Below are positions 1 to 11,743 of a DNA stretch of 64,000 nucleotides, one piece after another. The notes beneath the pieces were generated by a model. It saw only the letters and a program-made list of their open reading frames with translations, made no database searches and was not told the DNA's origin. The DNA lies in assembly GCF_954871325.1 (NCBI RefSeq), contig NC_088778.1:6791743-6855742 (forward strand). The letters are read 5' to 3'. Made by a program: the position numbers and the translations under genes. This DNA comes from Gordionus sp. m RMFG-2023 (taxonomy: Eukaryota; Nematomorpha; Gordioida; Chordodea; Parachordodidae). Position 1 is the stretch's first letter. Each line of letters starts with the position of its first letter.

Positions 1-1006
1 GATTTAGAGGATAACATAGAAAATATCCATAGAGCTATTCTAGAACTCTCATACAAGTCCAACGAACAAACTGGACCAGTCGAAGTCCTAGATTTTGTAA
101 GGGCCGAAAACTTTGAGAAACTTTTCCAAAAAGAAAACATAGGCTACATCCGGCAGCTGCTAACTATACCTGAAGATTTGTATTTTATCAAGCAAGGAGA
201 TGTGGTAATTTTTACTTAACATTTATAAATGGGAGATAGGATGGACGTTTTTTTAAACAAAGACTAGCAAAAGGCTAGAAAGAAAGATATTATATATCAT
301 TCCAAGAGTATTCTAAATAAAATCCAATATTCATTATTGTATAGCTAATTTTGATTAATACTCTTAGTTAACAGACCTGGACGCCATTTGTTCAGTCGAG
401 TTTGTGTGCAAACAGGATTCAATATTTCTAAGGGATCATTTAGTGTGTTTAATTGAGGATCAGGAACATAAGAACGTTATGTTTACACTGAAGCAACCAA
501 TGGAAGGCCGTTATGTAATTCAATTTGTTCCCCACAAATTAGGTTCAACATATAAAATTTTAAATGTTTTAAATACATAAAAGTTTTGTGTTATTAGCAT
601 TATTGATATATTTCTTTTTTTTCTTTCGATTCTTCCCTAAATAAAATTTTCAATTGGAGGAGATAGAATTTTAAAGTTTGTATTTAATATTTTAAAGATT
701 TACTATAAATTAGGAAAACCAAATAATTTAAGATGTTAAAAAAATTGAAACCATAGATATTATCTAAATCTCGTTTCCTAATTACCAGGCTATTACATGC
801 TAACGGTCAAATTGTATGGCCAGCCAATATTGGGAAGTCCTATCATGGTTTACGCCACGCCTCCTGTTAGGAGAAGCAATTCTAAATACGGGAAATCGCT
901 TATCTCACAAAATTCGTTCATTCAATCCTCCTATTACCCTACGTTTGAGTCCAACACTGCTATCAACAAGTATGACTGCGACAGGAGATACAGGAGTCAT
1001 AGCAAG
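1..1006 (+). CDS. TRIM-NHL exons 1-3: coiled-coil end and filamin repeat
   Basis: Exon 1 (1-204) is charged and helical (DLEDNIENIHRAILELSYK), as expected for the end of a TRIM coiled coil. Exon 2 (368-542) and exon 3 (789-1006) encode a filamin-type Ig repeat: the strand GRYVIQFVPHKLG, then YYMLTVKLYGQPILGSP, matches the family pattern G-x-Y-x-V-x-F-x-P-x-x-x-G ... L-x-V-x-x-x-G-x-x-I-x-G-S-P. The exon 2/3 split falls in the glycine codon (G of 542 plus GC of 789-790). The acceptor for exon 2 is the TTAG at 364-367, because only this one keeps the phase; the closer CAG at 372-374 does not. Exon 3 ends AAG|GTTGAA at 1006. Confidence 0.85.
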
Positions 1007-4000
1007 GTTGAAGTTCTTAATCCTTTGCTGCTTCACATAGATATATATTTGAATAACTACATTCATTTTAATTGATGTAAAATAATATAACCTTTAGTTT
1101 TAAATTATGCAAACTAATTTAGACGAATTTGCAATCCATCTCGGATTTCCGAATCTCCAAATACATGACGGATGATGCCGCGATTATGGACGAATTTAAT
1201 GGTGGGCGAGATAATAAAAGTATAAGCTCCTTGAGCAGTTTCTCCAACACCAACCAGCACAACGTTTTCCAAAATGGGTATCATAATGGAAATAATGGAA
1301 ATCACAATGGAAATCACAATGGAAACCAAAATGCGAATCTTCTCGGGAATCAATATCAACATCAAAACAGCTCCTATCCTTACAATAATCAATCCTCTTC
1401 ATCTCATTTTGCCAATGAAACTGGTAATAACGGAGGATTTAATTCACTAATCAATAGCGAATGGCCTGCTAATTTTAGGTGCGCGTTTGATAAAGGCAGC
1501 TATAAACAACCGCAAAAACAAGTCATAAGGTATGTAAAAAATATTTTTATATATAAACGTTGAGTAAAAAGTTTATGTAATTAATTAAAAAATTTTATAT
1601 CTCTTAGGTATTCAAAAGAATTTTTGTTATCTTGCGCTAAATCGCCGCTTGCCCGAACCATTACTGCCGATTTAAAACGGAACAGATACATTCTCAAGGA
1701 TGCTTACAAGGTTAAAGTTATAGTTTTTAACGAACATGCTATACCTTTTTCATTATCTTTAGAGAATTTTTTGTGTAGAAAAGAATATGACTCCAACAAT
1801 TAAAAAATATTTTAAATTTAAGTTTTGAGTTGTTCTAAGGAACATTAATTGTGCGCAAAATTACTAAATAAAAAGGGCATTTTGAAGTTTTCGACAAAAT
1901 TTTTGAAATGTATTCATGTATATCAAACTCCGTTCATATTGAATGACTTTTAACGTTCTTAAATTATAAATTAATCTTCAGACCCTTCCCGATCCCTTTT
2001 ATATGCCAGCTAATCAACTGCCACCTAGTACAATCAAGGATGAGCATCTGATCAGTAATAGGAGAATGGACTGCGGGGATTCAAAAGAAGATATCATAGG
2101 CGGCATAAAGAACAAAATTCTTATAGCCGATAATGAAAAAGTGCCCATAAGCTTGTTAGGAGGGGGTAATGGTAAAGGTAATCTTTGTGTTTTCATAAAT
2201 TGTGTGAATGGAAATCAAGACTAAATTTAAATTTTAGGGTTATTCATGGCATAATAAATGAGGTACAATGTAATTATTATATTATTTCATATATTTAAGC
2301 GTTTAAGATCAAAAACGAAAACATGTTTGGATCCGAAACCGACAAAGCCCCACTTAGGAATACTAAGATGAAGCGATCTGCTTCTGAAATAACCCTTAAC
2401 AGCCAAAAGAATAATACTAAGACTCCAGATGAAGAGAACGTCATATCCGGTGATAGACTTAAAGCCATGATAGCTTGTCAGAATGCCCCATCTGACTTAC
2501 CTGAAATGATTAAATTGCCTAATGATGGATTGTTAATTGCCCCGGATAGTATGGATAGTTTAGAGAAGCTCAATTTCAACTATAATAAAAAAAGGAATTC
2601 CTACGAAGTCAGGGGTTCTAACAAACATAATTTCAACGGTAACAATGGGAGCTGCACCGAGAGTAGGAAGAAAAAATGGTACATCTTAAATGAAGGTACT
2701 TGCTCTTCTAGTCAACAAAGCAGGACCAGCTCGGCACTATCGGATCCATCCACAACCACATTTTACCATTCTTCTAATAAATCCCGTAATATTATAGCAC
2801 GTAATATTTGATAAATGGGTTAAATGCTGCGAAAGGCCTTTTATTAAATTAGCTATAGTTTATGATATAACATTTGGTAATCCTAAGTTCATTTCAGAGA
2901 AAACAATATTTTTTCTATTATTTGCATGTGATTATCTTAAGCCAACCGACTCGTCATAAAATGCGACCAAGACAAAAAATTGACTGGAGAAAAAATTGTA
3001 GAAATTGCCAAGACTGGAATTGAATCTCTGGCTATTGTTGATACTTCTATCCTTTTGGATAAAGATATGAAGGATGTCGAAATGGTTACATCCAACGATC
3101 CCTCCCCTCCTCTCATTCTCGCTAACGGGATCAAAGGTGCCGAGGAAAATGGTATTGTAATAAACAATGCTATTCATAGCAACGAGCCTTCCTTGACCTC
3201 GAATAACGAAATTTCAATGGTTTATGAAGGTTTGGGCTTGCAGCTAAGAACTCTACCAGATGTTGTTTCTAACGCAGCAAAGGCGATTACCGAAGTTGAC
3301 TCCGGATCACTTCCGGTACCTTTATCATTTGCTTACCTCAACGGAGCGGAAGCAAAGATTGCCGAAGGTATTTTAACGAATGAATATAATACATTTTTTT
3401 TGGTAGTTTCTTACGATTGCTTTTGATATAAGGTGAAGATGTATATGAAATAGACTTAAGATGCACTTATTCCTTTAAGCCAATTTAGAATTTTAAAAAA
3501 AAAGAATTAAAGTTTATTTTTTAATTTATAATGAATTATTTAAAATTTTTTTATTATATCCTATATAATTAATTCCTCATTGTTATTTTTTTAAAAATTT
3601 CAGATGAAATAATGGACGAAAACGTTAGAAGGCTAAGTCTTTCTGAGTTTTTTGGACCTACACTTAGGAAGAGACCCAGAGTGAATGTCAAACTCAGAAG
3701 CATGATTAGAAGCAATGTATTGAGAGGACCAGGTTTAATTTATCTCCTTATGTATTTTCTTAAGATAATGAGGACTTAAGAAAAAATATAATATTTATAA
3801 AGTGTGAAATCGGATGAGAAAATATTTGATAATAAATATTGAGTTTACAATTTTCAAGAATTCATTTTTGCCTAACGGAATTTTCAGGTATTGAAGCCGA
3901 TTTGGTACTCCAAATCGGGAAATGGGGCAAGGGTATATTGGGAACTTTCAATTTTCCCATCGGTATAACAGTATGTCCGTTCACAAACAACATCATTATT

Positions 4001-6353
4001 TGCGATAGCGGTAACGATAAAATTAAAATCTTTGACGAAAATGGGATACAGGAGGTCATTTTTTTTATTTGAGACCTCTTTTTTTTATTTGTGTCAGAAC
4101 CCACATCAATATTTTGGAGGAAACATTTTTGTAATGCTTAAGAATGCAAAATCCTACTAGGTTGGGAAATAGGGACTTGAGGATTTTTACTCACAATATT
4201 CATCTGGGACGACTGTATTCTTTTAAACTTATATATACATATTTAATGTGCCATAAGACTTATTAATTTGTTAAAAATTCTAGGTTGTGATTGGTACGTC
4301 TCCCAAAGAGAGAAGGTTTACTAGACCTTCGGCAGCGGTGGTTCTAGACAACGGAAACATTTGTATAAAAGATGATTTTAGGCTGCAAATATACACCCCC
4401 ACGGGTAAATTTCTCCAAGCGTTCGGCGAGGGTCACGTTAATAGGCCATACGGTATCATAATATTTATATTAAAAAATTTGAAGGAAAATTCAAATAAAA
4501 GCGGAAATGGATGTTTACCTATTAATGCTAATTTTAATTTGTCTACAAAAGTGTTATTGATATTAGTTTCTTAAAATAAATTCTGTTTAACGTGAAAGAT
4601 AATTATCATACGAAATTAAGAATTTTGAAAATAAAGAAATCGCTAAACTATACTTTTGTTATTGAAAGTTATACCCTATGGGGTTTGCTTTTATAACGAT
4701 GTACGTTAATTATTATTAAAATTATCTATTATCATCATAAAAAATATCCTAACAACTCTGACAAATGATATTCCATATAGTAAGCATTATTCCAAATACT
4801 AAAATAAACGATATAATATGCATACAATATAGATTAGAGGTCTACAATGAGCGGGTTTTAGCCAGAATACTCGCCCAATCATTGTTTTGAAATTTTTTAA
4901 CACGCTTGCCTAATGCTTAAAAATTATTTTTGGAAACTTTTATTATTTGGCCTAAAAATATATTTAAAATTTACCCTCCCACTCCTGGCCATTACTTTAA
5001 AAAAAAATTAAACCGGCCCGCCATCTGTTCAATATGAAAATATTTTAGAAAACCCGACCACGTCCGCCCGTATTCGGGCGAGCTAAAAACCCGCCCATTG
5101 CAGACCTCTAATATAGACAATGAAAATTCATGCACATATTATGTTATTCTAACAGGGTTGAGTTTAACCAAACAAGGTTGGATTGTGACCTGTTGTTACA
5201 CCTTCCCTGAACCAACCCTGCAATTTTACGACAGCGAGACGGGAAAATTGGTTAAGCAAAGCCCCTTGTATACTATATGCGGAAATTGGAGACAAGGTTC
5301 TAAGTGCCGATTTTTGGCCGTTCATGATGATTGGATCGCCGTTACTGATTTAGGTTTGTATTAAAATGTGTAGGAGGCGAAGAAACAAATAAATTCTTCC
5401 AGCCTTAATATGATATATTTTAAACTAAAAAAGTCAAAGTGAAAACTTATCTTGAAATGATATTTGGAGCAAAAATAGTATAAAATTTGTTTTGCATTCG
5501 ATTTTCGAGTTAGGAAATTTATATTATAAGAGATTCCGTTTTCTACAAATAATTGCTAGAGGTGAAGTTTATATCCGTGGCCCAAAAAATCTACCATTAG
5601 AATATTATTTGAATATATAGAGGCCCTAAGATTTATATATATATTTATTCACGTCTATTCGTACAGGGAAGCATTTAGTTTACCGGGTAGATTTCGACGG
5701 AAAACCGTTATCCATATTCGGAGGACATAGCAATAGTTTGGTGGATTTAATCGAACCGTCGGGCATAGCCGTTGATCATGACGGAAATTTGGCCATAGCT
5801 GATTCTAAAAGTGATAGAATTCATGTAAGGATATTTTATACTTAATTCAAGCTCGTATGACCAATTTGAGCGGTTTGAGATATTGATCGTATTGGAAAAC
5901 AATAATTTAATTTTACTATATACAAATAAAAAACAAAAATTATAAATGCGTGCACTGTGGAGCCCTGTATCTGACCAATTTTTTGGCTCATATAAGGTCG
6001 GATAAAGCCGATCTAATACCCGATATTTAATTTTCAAAAATCTTATAAATTCGAAAATGAAAGCCGGAATCCGCCCGAGTTCGGTCGGATAGGACTCAGA
6101 TCTGGTTGTACAGGGTTCTAATATATTGTATTCTCTAAAATATAAAAAGGTATTTGACAAAGATGGCCAATATATATGTCCTATAAGAACTACCAAAAAT
6201 GGCAGCTTGGTATCCCTAAGCAAACCAGCTGATATGTGCTTTGGGCCTGACGGGTGTCTTTACATCGTTAATTTGCTGGGCCATAATACCATGAAATTCA
6301 AGTTTTTGGCCAACAAGCAACCGACCGAATGGGAATCAATTAGGGACCCATGA
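1..6353 (+). CDS. TRIM-NHL protein (filamin + NHL), 3' part of gene, 14 exons
   Basis: Spliced gene whose 5' end lies left of the window. Exons: 1-204 (or 201), 368-542, 789-1006, 1123-1529, 1608-1710, 1982-2177, 2300-2785 (or 2800), 2942-3367, 3604-3732, 3888-4054, 4284-4452, 5156-5353, 5667-5824, 6150-6353 (stop TGA). Every junction uses GT..AG and keeps one frame, which argues for a single gene. The visible product is about 1,080 residues: helical end of a coiled coil (1-68), filamin repeat (about 72-150), disordered linker (150-780), six NHL repeats (about 785-1079). Filamin followed by a terminal NHL propeller is diagnostic of TRIM-NHL proteins (TRIM2/3/71, LIN-41, Mei-P26 group), which bind RNA or proteins and repress or degrade targets in the cytoplasm. 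RING and B-boxes would be upstream, outside the window. The linker is much longer than the short one I recall for TRIM2/3. Which orthologue this is cannot be decided here. Confidence 0.88.
1123..3732 (+). CDS. TRIM-NHL exons 4-9: long disordered linker
   Basis: Exons 4-9 encode about 580 residues of low-complexity, polar sequence between the filamin and NHL domains. Exon 4 carries an Asn/Gly/His-rich stretch built from NGN-H repeats (1279-1335) followed by Ser/Asn/Gln-rich sequence. Exon 7 (2300-2785) has Lys/Arg-Ser patches, for example KMKRSASEI, that resemble basophilic kinase sites. Exon 8 is acidic to neutral. Exon 9 (3604-3732) is basic just before the propeller (LRKRPRVNVKLRS). The exon 6/7 join needs the acceptor at 2298-2299 (G plus CG gives Ala); the nearer AG at 2306-2307 would break the frame. 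No known globular domain is visible. The one conserved-looking element is the eIF4E-binding-like exon 1608-1710. Confidence 0.75.
1608..1710 (+). CDS. 4E-BP-like eIF4E-binding exon within TRIM-NHL linker
   Basis: A 103-bp exon encoding YSKEFLLSCAKSPLAR followed by TITADLKRNR. The first seven residues are a canonical Y-x-x-x-x-L-hydrophobic eIF4E-binding motif. The similarity to 4E-BP proteins continues beyond the motif: human 4E-BP1, as I recall it, reads YDRKFLMECRNSPVTK then TPPRDL. The shared Cys and Ser-Pro are at matching spacing (the SP is the regulatory phosphosite of 4E-BP1), as are a Thr and the final Asp-Leu. Splice sites are clean (TCTTAG|G, AAG|GTTAAA) and the phase joins both neighbours. 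That the exon binds eIF4E is inference. A 4E-T-type protein is an alternative source of such a motif, but the exon sits in frame inside the TRIM-NHL gene. Confidence 0.6.
3888..6353 (+). CDS. TRIM-NHL exons 10-14: complete NHL beta-propeller
   Basis: Six NHL blades can be counted. (1) FNFPIGITV ... NIIICDSGNDKIKIFDENG; (2) RFTRPSAAVVLDNGNICIKD ... QIYTPTGKFLQAFG; (3) VNRPYGLSLTKQGWIVTCCY ... QFYDSETGKL; (4) CRFLAVHDDWIAVTDLGKHL ... DFDGKPLSIFGG; (5) IEPSGIAVDHDGNLAIADSK ... HVFDKDGQY; (6) LSKPADMCFGPDGCLYIVN ... KFKF. Blade 5 spans the exon 13/14 junction. The stop TGA (6351-6353) follows 19 residues after blade 6, as is usual for NHL proteins that end with the propeller. In this family the propeller is the RNA- or protein-binding platform. 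The introns are 229, 703, 313 and 325 bp; the 703-bp and 325-bp ones carry inserted inverted-repeat elements. Confidence 0.88.
4835..5110. mobile_element. hAT-type MITE in TRIM-NHL intron 11
   Basis: Terminal inverted repeats TAGAGGTCTACAATGAGCGG at the left and the reverse complement of TAGAGGTCTGCAATGGGCGG at the right. It is flanked by ATATAGAT (4827-4834) and ATATAGAC (5111-5118), an 8-bp target duplication with one mismatch, the hAT signature. It is 276 bp with no coding capacity. Relatives with the same AGGTCTGCA and GCCCG-rich ends lie at 15624, 27618, 44530 and 60901. Confidence 0.8.
5951..6122. repeat. Inverted-repeat element in TRIM-NHL intron 13
   Basis: The left side reads GAGCCCTGTATCTGACCA and the right side is the reverse complement of GAACCCTGTACAACCAGA. 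Between them are GGTCGGATAA and CGGTCGGATA motifs. This is an imperfect inverted repeat of MITE size. No clear target duplication was found, so its superfamily is not assigned. Confidence 0.4.
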
Positions 6354-6362
6354 ATTACGGAT

Positions 6363-6443
6363 TTTTTTCATATTGATTGATTTTAAGCATTCATTAATTT
6401 TTTTTATATATTTTTTCATATTGATTGATTTTAAGCATTCATT
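6363..6443 (+). repeat. 48-bp tandem duplication just after TRIM-NHL stop
   Basis: The sequence CATATTGATTGATTTTAAGC and its flanks occurs twice, starting at 6369 and 6417, so the period is 48 bp. It lies 10-90 bp after the TGA and so probably in the 3' untranslated region. No canonical AATAAA signal was seen close by. Confidence 0.7.
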
Positions 6444-8479
6444 GGATTGAAATTATTTTTTATGTTATTGTTGACGTTTAAGGAATTGATTTGTTAAATT
6501 ATAAACAACCTTTAGTGGTGTGCTAATTATAATTATTGAATTTTGTGCGAAAGTTTTTGCTCATAATGGGATGAATTAAATGTTTATAAAAAAAATATTA
6601 TAAATGTAAATTTCTGTTTAAAAAAATCAAAATATAACTAAAAAAGGTGAAAAAAAATACAAAAATATCAACAAAAAAATTTAAAAATTATTAAAATTAT
6701 ATATTTTTCCTAACGGAAAATGAATAACTTTATTTAAAAAAATACAAAAATATTAAAAAAAAATTATTTAAAAAATTTAATAAAAATCTAAAAAATTAAA
6801 AAATTAACAAAAATATTTAAAAAATATAAAATATAATTAAAAATAAAAAATATTTAAAATATATAAAATATTTAAAAAAATATTTAAAAAAATATTTATA
6901 AATAGTATATATAAAGTTTACTTTTAGTATTATAAATATAATGATCTCATCTCAGTTGCAAATTTAAACATCAGTCTAATGATTTATAACTCTAGTACTT
7001 TTAAATTAATTATAAAGGTAGCTTATTTACTGTTGGCTTGATGTTATCTTATCTCTTAAAATTTTATGATATACTAATATTTGTGGATTTATATTCATAT
7101 TTTAAATATATATTAATATTATACAATATATATACATAATAATTAATATACTTAAATTTATGCTAAATGTTATTAATTTTATATATATTTTTTTTCATAT
7201 TTATAAATATAAATACCATTATTTGGAGTGTTTAAGAAAAACTTTATGTTATATTAAATATAAATATATTTTATGCTCATTTTTTAAATTAATAAATTTT
7301 ATGCATGTTGAATTGATAGAACCTTATTTACATTTTACATTTTAAATTTTAAAATGTTAATTTTAAAGATAATTTTTTTGATAGACTAGATTTTTAAATA
7401 GAATAGACTTATACCCTTAACAAATTCTATTTAGTATTTGGTTCACATAACGGTTTCTGTAAATATATGATAGAATCTTAGAGGGGTCATTACTATGAAT
7501 AGAAGGCTTAATTATCCCGGACAAACACTTCCAATAAATTATAAAAACAAAACAAAATTATATATTTATATTTATTCAATCAAGTAACGCTAACAAAGAC
7601 TTGGAGGGAGGCCAGTTTAACAAAAGTATTATCATGGTAAAATTTGTAATTTTGAAATAAAGATTCAAACAAAATAATTATGGGTAATGCACAGAATATT
7701 TAATTTAGTTAGGAAAATATATAAATATTATTCCATATTATGGGCATTTAAGTGTTCTTCATTACTCTTGGTGTTGTTGAATCCTATCGTGATAATTTTA
7801 GTTAAAAAATTTTATAACCATATATTAATTTGATTTACAATAATTTTTACACCCTTAGATTTCATCATTAATTTTAATAAATAAAATATCTTAAAAAGAT
7901 TATAATAAGATGTAAAATTAAGTTTATGAATTATATCATTTATGGCTCGGGTCTCCTGAGAGCTAATGTTACTGCAGAATAGATGTTGTGCCTGGTGATT
8001 ATTCATAATTTATTATCTATTTAAATTATACCGAGCTCTTAAACAACAAAAATCAAAAAAATTATATATAATGGTCAACAACTAACATCTAATACAATTA
8101 TTAGTAATAACTCAATAAAAGATATTTTCTTTTTATTAAATAACTAGGACCTGTCGGGGGAGGGGGGGGAGGAATTAATTTGCTCCCACCAGAAGAAAAA
8201 AATAGGGGCATAGCCTGTCACTCCAAAATATTTGATTTTTTATAATGGTAATTTAGCATATTAATATTTTTTATACCATGAAATAAACATAAAATATTAT
8301 ATAAACAAAATAGATATTATCATAATTGATACTTTTAATTCAAAAACTAACCTTTCCCACCCTTTAGAATTATTGGTTCTCAATGCAATAAAGATTGTTA
8401 CAGACATTAATCCTACCTTTAATGACACAAATCGAGTTTATATATAGGTAGTTTAACAAAAATCGAAATACGTAGTATC
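6444..8479. other. AT-rich stretch, no gene recognised
   Basis: Dominated by A-runs and T-runs, with TTTAAAAATA-type low complexity from 6560 to 6910. A G-rich run (CGGGGGAGGGGGGGGAGG) lies at 8156. Short open frames here have no domain signature. Confidence 0.6.
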
Positions 8480-9560
8480 TAATAGCGCCTGGGTATTCAG
8501 TTTCTGAATATTGGAAGGATGCTTGGTATACTACTGATGCCTGTAAATCTTCGTAGTGTTAAGTCAGTTTGGAATAATTATGAGGCGATGTATAAGCATT
8601 TCAAAAATTCAGCAATATAGCAACAGTCCAAAATTCAATAGGTTGTCTATCCAATTGTTAAATGATAAATTCTTATCAGATCCCGCCTGATGTATGTTGT
8701 TTCATTTTAATTTCCAGCTGTCTTTAAAGCATCCAAGAACAACCACTTTACCTAAAGATGAAATATCAATAAAGCGAACATTCGTGTTCTAAAATCGTTT
8801 AAGAATATGCCTGGTTGGTTCTAAATCTCTTTCATAATTTCTAATGAATCTTTATTTAAATATTTATAGAGAAGAATATATGAAAATAGCTCAAGAAGCT
8901 AAAGAATTAATGAATTTGGATTAGTAATATTGAAGGAAATTCATTGTATCAACTAATCAATTCATTATACGCCTCAATAGACAATATGCAAGTTAGGTTA
9001 AAGGATGCTAATTCATATAATTCTACTAATTAAAAATATTATATTTTAGATTATACCATTTTATCTTTTTAGCTAGCTTATCTGATATAAAATATTTTTA
9101 AAAAAAACTTGCCAATAGACTTTCATATTATTATTGGTGAAGAGCAATTTTAACGGCTTTGTTTCCAACTGAAGCTCGATTTAAATCTCGCAATAAATGG
9201 GATGAGGTAATATATTGATAATAACTATAAACATAATAAATTCCGATGTGCTTTGAAAGAGTTTCAAAATTATATTAACACAATTCCGTGATGAATGTCA
9301 TGATAAAAAATCTCTCTGTAAGACTTATGATAAAACTTATTTGCAGTTTATTGATGCTAAACGTTTAATGGGCCTTCCTCCTCAATAAGTGGAATTCTTA
9401 TCCATATATTAATAAGTAACTGAAAAGTCACAGGTCTGCATTCTGCACATGATAACCAATCAAGAATTAGTGCGGTTATCAATGAAAATATTGAAAAAGA
9501 TTTGCTAAAAGCGAATATTGTAGGTTTATTTACACCCTTTTTAGATCTATTCCAATTTAA
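8480..9560 (+). pseudogene. Decayed transposase-like coding sequence (possibly hAT)
   Basis: Discontinuous reading frames with amino-acid-like composition, interrupted by many stops. The clearest piece (about 8540-8620) reads SVWNNYEAMYKHFKNSA, resembling a segment of hAT-derived proteins in which a tryptophan, Asn-Tyr and a Lys-His-Phe precede the dimerisation half. Further pieces at 8710-8930 and 9160-9530 are less AT-rich than their surroundings but unrecognised. Assignment is by resemblance only; it could be an unrelated dead gene. Confidence 0.3.
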
Positions 9561-11735
9561 TGAATTACATTATAATAACATAATTATTTATATATGTTAG
9601 CGTCAATGTGTTATTTTTTCGACTTTAAATTTGTTTTTTGAGTAAATTTTTAAGGATATGTATTCCATCATGTCATGTTAAAAATGCCTATCTTAAGAAT
9701 TGTATACAATTTCGCCTTAGTATATAATTTATATAAAAGATCTATGAAAAAATTAATATAAATTTATTATATTTATGCTCAGATTTTCACGGCAAAATTG
9801 TCTAAAATTCATAGGGTTGGTAATCCAAACATGATGGAAATAAACTTCCTGTAAAATCCGATTTTTAAATTATTTTTACATAAAAAAGCACTCAAAAAAT
9901 GATTAAAAGTTGAAAAATAACACTGGCAAAAAACGCTGACGTTAACATATATAATTATATAATGCATTCTAAAATATTATATCATTTTATATCCAATTTA
10001 TATTTTTTGCAATATATTTCAATTTTTATATACGCTAATTTCTTAATAATGTACTTTATATCTTTTCGATATAAATATTTTTTTTAAAAACATTTCAAAA
10101 GAACTTTTGACTAATTCTTCTTTTATTCCCATTTTAGCGTGTTCCCTACTATTTCTTTTAGAGTAATAGCGTGCACATGCCGAAATTTTAAGATTACAGA
10201 GATGTAAATAACAATTTTATCCTTGATAGATAGAAAAATTAGTTCATAAATATAATTAATTATTTGAAGTAAAAAATTTATAATCCACTAATTAGAATAT
10301 TTAAGGAAGGAGCAAAGGGGTCCCCGCCTCCTAAAAACTTTGAAAAAGTCCCCCTGAAATAAAAAATTTTTGCTATGGATTATCTCTTTTTGCTTATTTT
10401 AAACCATTCTATATTTTTGCTCATTTTAGATAAAATTACTAAAAAAAAAATTTTGCTCATTTTAGATAAATTACTAAAAAATTTGTTACTAATGTTAGAA
10501 AACTTTAATAGACCCTTCAAGTTGAAAAAGCTAGCGAAGAAACTGCTGATAATATTGATCTTTGTAGTAAACGTGAATATATTGACATAATATATAAATG
10601 TTTGATAGGGATTATAGCATAATTTTTGCATAGATAGTTTCCAATGTTCCAAAATTCTAGGTGTCCCTCTAACCTCCCAGATAATCAAGCTCGCGGACTT
10701 CCTTCCTGAGAAATATTGCGATGGAATTATAATGTTAAATTGTTTACAAATAAATTTAAAAATTCATCAAATAAAAGAAATTTAAAAATTATATTATAAT
10801 TTTTTGAATAGGTAAATATCGCCCAAAAAATTAATTTTAAACCTTCGATTTTAAACAATGATTCCTGAACCCTATAAAAATAATTGGTCATTTTCTAGAT
10901 TGAAGAATCTTATTTAAGATCAATTTTGACCCCAATCGAGAATTGGTTATAAAAAAGATTACATTTTCATCACATAAAATAAGATAGGTCTAATTGCCTA
11001 ACGAGAAGTTTTATTTATATGAATATAAAATATGAGATTATATTTTAAAATTTATATATTTTTTTTGTAAGGGTTAGATTTGTCCGGCATTGAAGTTTTA
11101 TATAGATAATGTGAGAATATCATCTCTAGTGTTTAGAATAATAAAGATGTTAGCAAACTGATCTATCGTCACATAATATTAAGAAATTAAATAAATATTT
11201 ATTAGGTGTCTATAATATAAGAATACTACATTTTTTAATTATAATAAGGAACCGTTAAATTTGACTTGCTTGTTTGATATGTAAATGTAATATAATGTAT
11301 ATGTTATTTTTCTTAAATTGTGAAGATTTAGAAAATTATATAAATATATTAAGAGGTCTTTCTATGTCTAAAACGTATCTATCTTTATCAAGATTTTAGC
11401 GATGATTATGATGTATGCTATGCTGATTATAGTTAAATTTCATCCATATGAGATCGAATATGAAGATTACTTTCAATTAGTTTTAATTTTCAGAAGCTAC
11501 ATTCCGCAAGGTCTTATATATAATAAATTAATTATTCTAAATATTAAGTTGATTTACCCTAAATTTAGCTAAGATTGAAGATATTTAGCAATAATATTAA
11601 AAATTTCTTATATAATTATATGGCCACCAAGTTTACGTTAACATTTTAAATCGTCATTATTATACATATTAAATATAAATATATAATCGATGAAATAAAA
11701 TTTAAATATAATTTAAAAATTATTGTAAAATGAAT
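9561..11735. other. AT-rich stretch, no gene recognised
   Basis: No exon-like segment with plausible splice sites and no terminal repeats were found. Two short open frames near 10375-10690 run opposite each other over the same A/T-rich words and look like chance. Confidence 0.55.
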
Positions 11736-11743
11736 AATATATC

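Noticed and set aside
1114-1402. Two minus-strand frames over exon 4 of TRIM-NHL
   Set aside because: Ile/Val- and His/Tyr-rich shadows of the Asn/Gly repeat on the coding strand.
1123-3732. A separate 4E-BP or 4E-T gene between two TRIM-like genes
   Set aside because: Exons 3 to 10 join in consistent phase with normal splice sites, and no stop, promoter-like break or alternative start is needed. It remains the main alternative until transcripts are seen.
5747-6223. 158-codon minus-strand frame
   Set aside because: It spans a TRIM-NHL exon, an intron and an inverted-repeat element on the opposite strand and has no domain signature.
7160-7345. Short frames in the 6.4-26 kb desert (for example 7160, 14589, 18824, 23024)
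   Set aside because: Composition is Lys/Asn/Ile/Phe/Tyr only, as expected of AT-rich non-coding DNA, and no splice-flanked exons or domains are seen.
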